Shown here: one piece after another, positions 4,866 to 5,710 of the stretch
How positions within the stretch are numbered: position 1 is the first letter of the stretch
How the letters are laid out: every line of letters starts with the position of its first letter
Source: Methanosarcinaceae archaeon
Lineage (GTDB): Archaea > Halobacteriota > Methanosarcinia > Methanosarcinales > Methanosarcinaceae
DNA: 5,710 nucleotides
NCBI GenBank assembly: GCA_017613335.1
Contig: JAGAEB010000161.1
Span: 1-5,710, forward strand
Reading direction: 5' to 3'
Program-made: the position numbers and the translations under genes
The notes under the pieces: generated by a model
Told to the model about the DNA's origin: nothing
Databases searched by the model: none
Seen by the model: the letters and a program-made list of their open reading frames with translations, nothing else

Positions 4866-5462
4866 ATGATGGCAGAAATATCCCTCGGTCCGAGACCGTA
4901 TGCTGTTCCGACGCCGCTTTGGATCATCGGAACCTATGACAGAGAAGGCAATCCCGATGCCATGGCGGCGGCCTGGGCGGGCATCGCCAATTCCGAACCG
5001 CCGTGCGTCGTTGTCGGCGTGCGCAGTTCCAGAAAGACTTATGAGAACATCCTCGAAAACCGCTGCTTTACGATCAATGTGCCGAATACGACTCTGGCGC
5101 CGCAGGCCGACTACTTCGGGATCGAAAGCGGCCGCGAGGAGAAGGGAAAATTCGAAAAAGCAGGGCTGACGCCGGGAAGAGCCGGAAAGATCAATGCCCC
5201 GTATGTCAGGGAATTCCCGCTTCACCTTGAATGCAGACTGGCTGACAGAATGACGATGGGATCCCATGTCGTCATCATCGGACAGATCCTGGATGTCGTG
5301 GCCGATGAATCCGTCCTTGACGAAAAGGGCCGGCCGGATATCAAAAAGATCGATCCGGTCATTTTTGCGCCGGTCATGCAGGCGTATTTCGGCGTCGGTG
5401 AAAATATCGGCAAAGCCTTTGAGATCGGAAAGGAATTCAAAGACAAAAAAGACCCGGAATAA
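4866..5462 (+). CDS. Flavin reductase / flavoredoxin-like FMN-binding protein
   Basis: A 198-residue protein of the flavin reductase-like, FMN-binding family (PF01613 type; flavoredoxin group common in methanogens and other anaerobes). Members bind FMN on a split-barrel fold and transfer electrons or reduce flavin; the exact partner here is unknown. Visible hallmarks are the N-terminal strand PLWIIGTYDREGNPDAMAAA (17-36), the WAGIANSEPPCVVVGVR segment (37-53) with the Ser/Pro region that contacts flavin, NILENRCFTINVP (61-73), GSHVVIIGQI (132-141), which corresponds to the family's G-D/S-H strand, and the C-terminal YFGVGENIGKAFEIGK (174-189). No signal peptide or membrane segment is seen, so it is cytoplasmic. 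It has its own promoter and is full length. Start 4866 or 4869 differ by one Met. No neighbour suggests a specific redox partner. Confidence 0.95.
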   Translation: MMAEISLGPRPYAVPTPLWIIGTYDREGNPDAMAAAWAGIANSEPPCVVVGVRSSRKTYENILENRCFTINVPNTTLAPQADYFGIESGREEKGKFEKAGLTPGRAGKINAPYVREFPLHLECRLADRMTMGSHVVIIGQILDVVADESVLDEKGRPDIKKIDPVIFAPVMQAYFGVGENIGKAFEIGKEFKDKKDPE

Positions 5463-5524
5463 CGGATCCGCGACGGAAAAGACAGAAAAGACATATCAGA
5501 GACGGCAGAAACAGAAATACAGAT

Positions 5525-5710
5525 CAGACGACAGATACAGAAACACAGATCTGACGACAGATACAGAAACACAGATCTGACGACAGATACAGAAACACAG
5601 ATCTGACGACAGAAACAGAAACACAGGTCAACGACAGATACAGAAACACAGATCTGACGACAGATACAGAAACACAGATCTGACGACAGATACAGAAACA
5701 CAGATCTGAC
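5525..5710. repeat. 26-nt tandem repeat, at least seven copies, cut by window end
   Basis: Units at 5525-5550, 5551-5576, 5577-5602, 5603-5628, 5629-5653 (one base shorter), 5654-5679 and 5680-5705, with a partial copy to 5710. The consensus begins CTGACGACAGATACAG and ends AAACACAGAT. Most unit junctions form the palindrome CAGATCTG. A more degenerate copy precedes it at about 5500-5524. There are no unique spacers, so it is not CRISPR. The period is not a multiple of three, so open frames across it on either strand are probably artefacts. Confidence 0.95.

Noticed and set aside
5222..5701. Minus-strand frame of 159 codons rich in Cys, Val and Ser
   Set aside because: It is the reverse reading of the 26-nt array and the 3' part of the flavoprotein gene; the repeated peptide is an artefact.

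Overview
The window looks like the chromosome of a methanogenic archaeon, most likely of the order Methanomicrobiales. Three things support this. Protein-coding genes are preceded by archaeal TATA boxes (TTTATATA at 1883-1890 and 4812-4819, TTTATATG at 2663-2670). The tRNA genes lack an encoded CCA end. The cyclophilin and the flavin reductase-like protein resemble methanogen versions. Genus cannot be fixed from this sequence. Coding density is low, and gaps between genes carry many unrelated short tandem repeats.

Layout. 1-173: tandem repeats (14-, 31- and 9-nt units). 260-564: two tRNA-Val genes (anticodons UAC and CAC), followed by an oligo-T terminator. 831-1307: a single-domain cyclophilin-type peptidyl-prolyl isomerase. 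1308-1880: no convincing gene; it holds a long hairpin, a 14-nt tandem repeat, a heptamer repeat and inverted repeats. 1883-2350: an apparently complete transcription unit, with a strong TATA box, an ATG exactly where a leaderless start should be, several potential RNA stems and a hairpin plus T-run at the end, but no recognisable product. 2357-2638: a doubtful repeat-containing reading frame. 2704-3234 and 3293-4633: two same-strand genes for membrane-anchored proteins, one tail-anchored with a helical cytosolic part and one with an archaeal type IV pilin-like N-terminus and a large, repeat-expanded extracytoplasmic region. 4623-4756: a 19-nt tandem array that begins inside the last codons of that gene. 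4866-5462: a flavin reductase / flavoredoxin-like FMN protein with its own promoter. 5525-5710: a 26-nt tandem array running off the window end.

The cyclophilin, flavoprotein and tRNAs are ordinary housekeeping functions with no evident pathway link. The pair 2704-4633 may act together at the cell envelope, but that rests only on adjacency and shared membrane topology. Two features deserve most attention: the orphan transcription unit at 1883-2350, and the repeat expansions, whose period is a multiple of three inside the coding sequence but mostly is not between genes.
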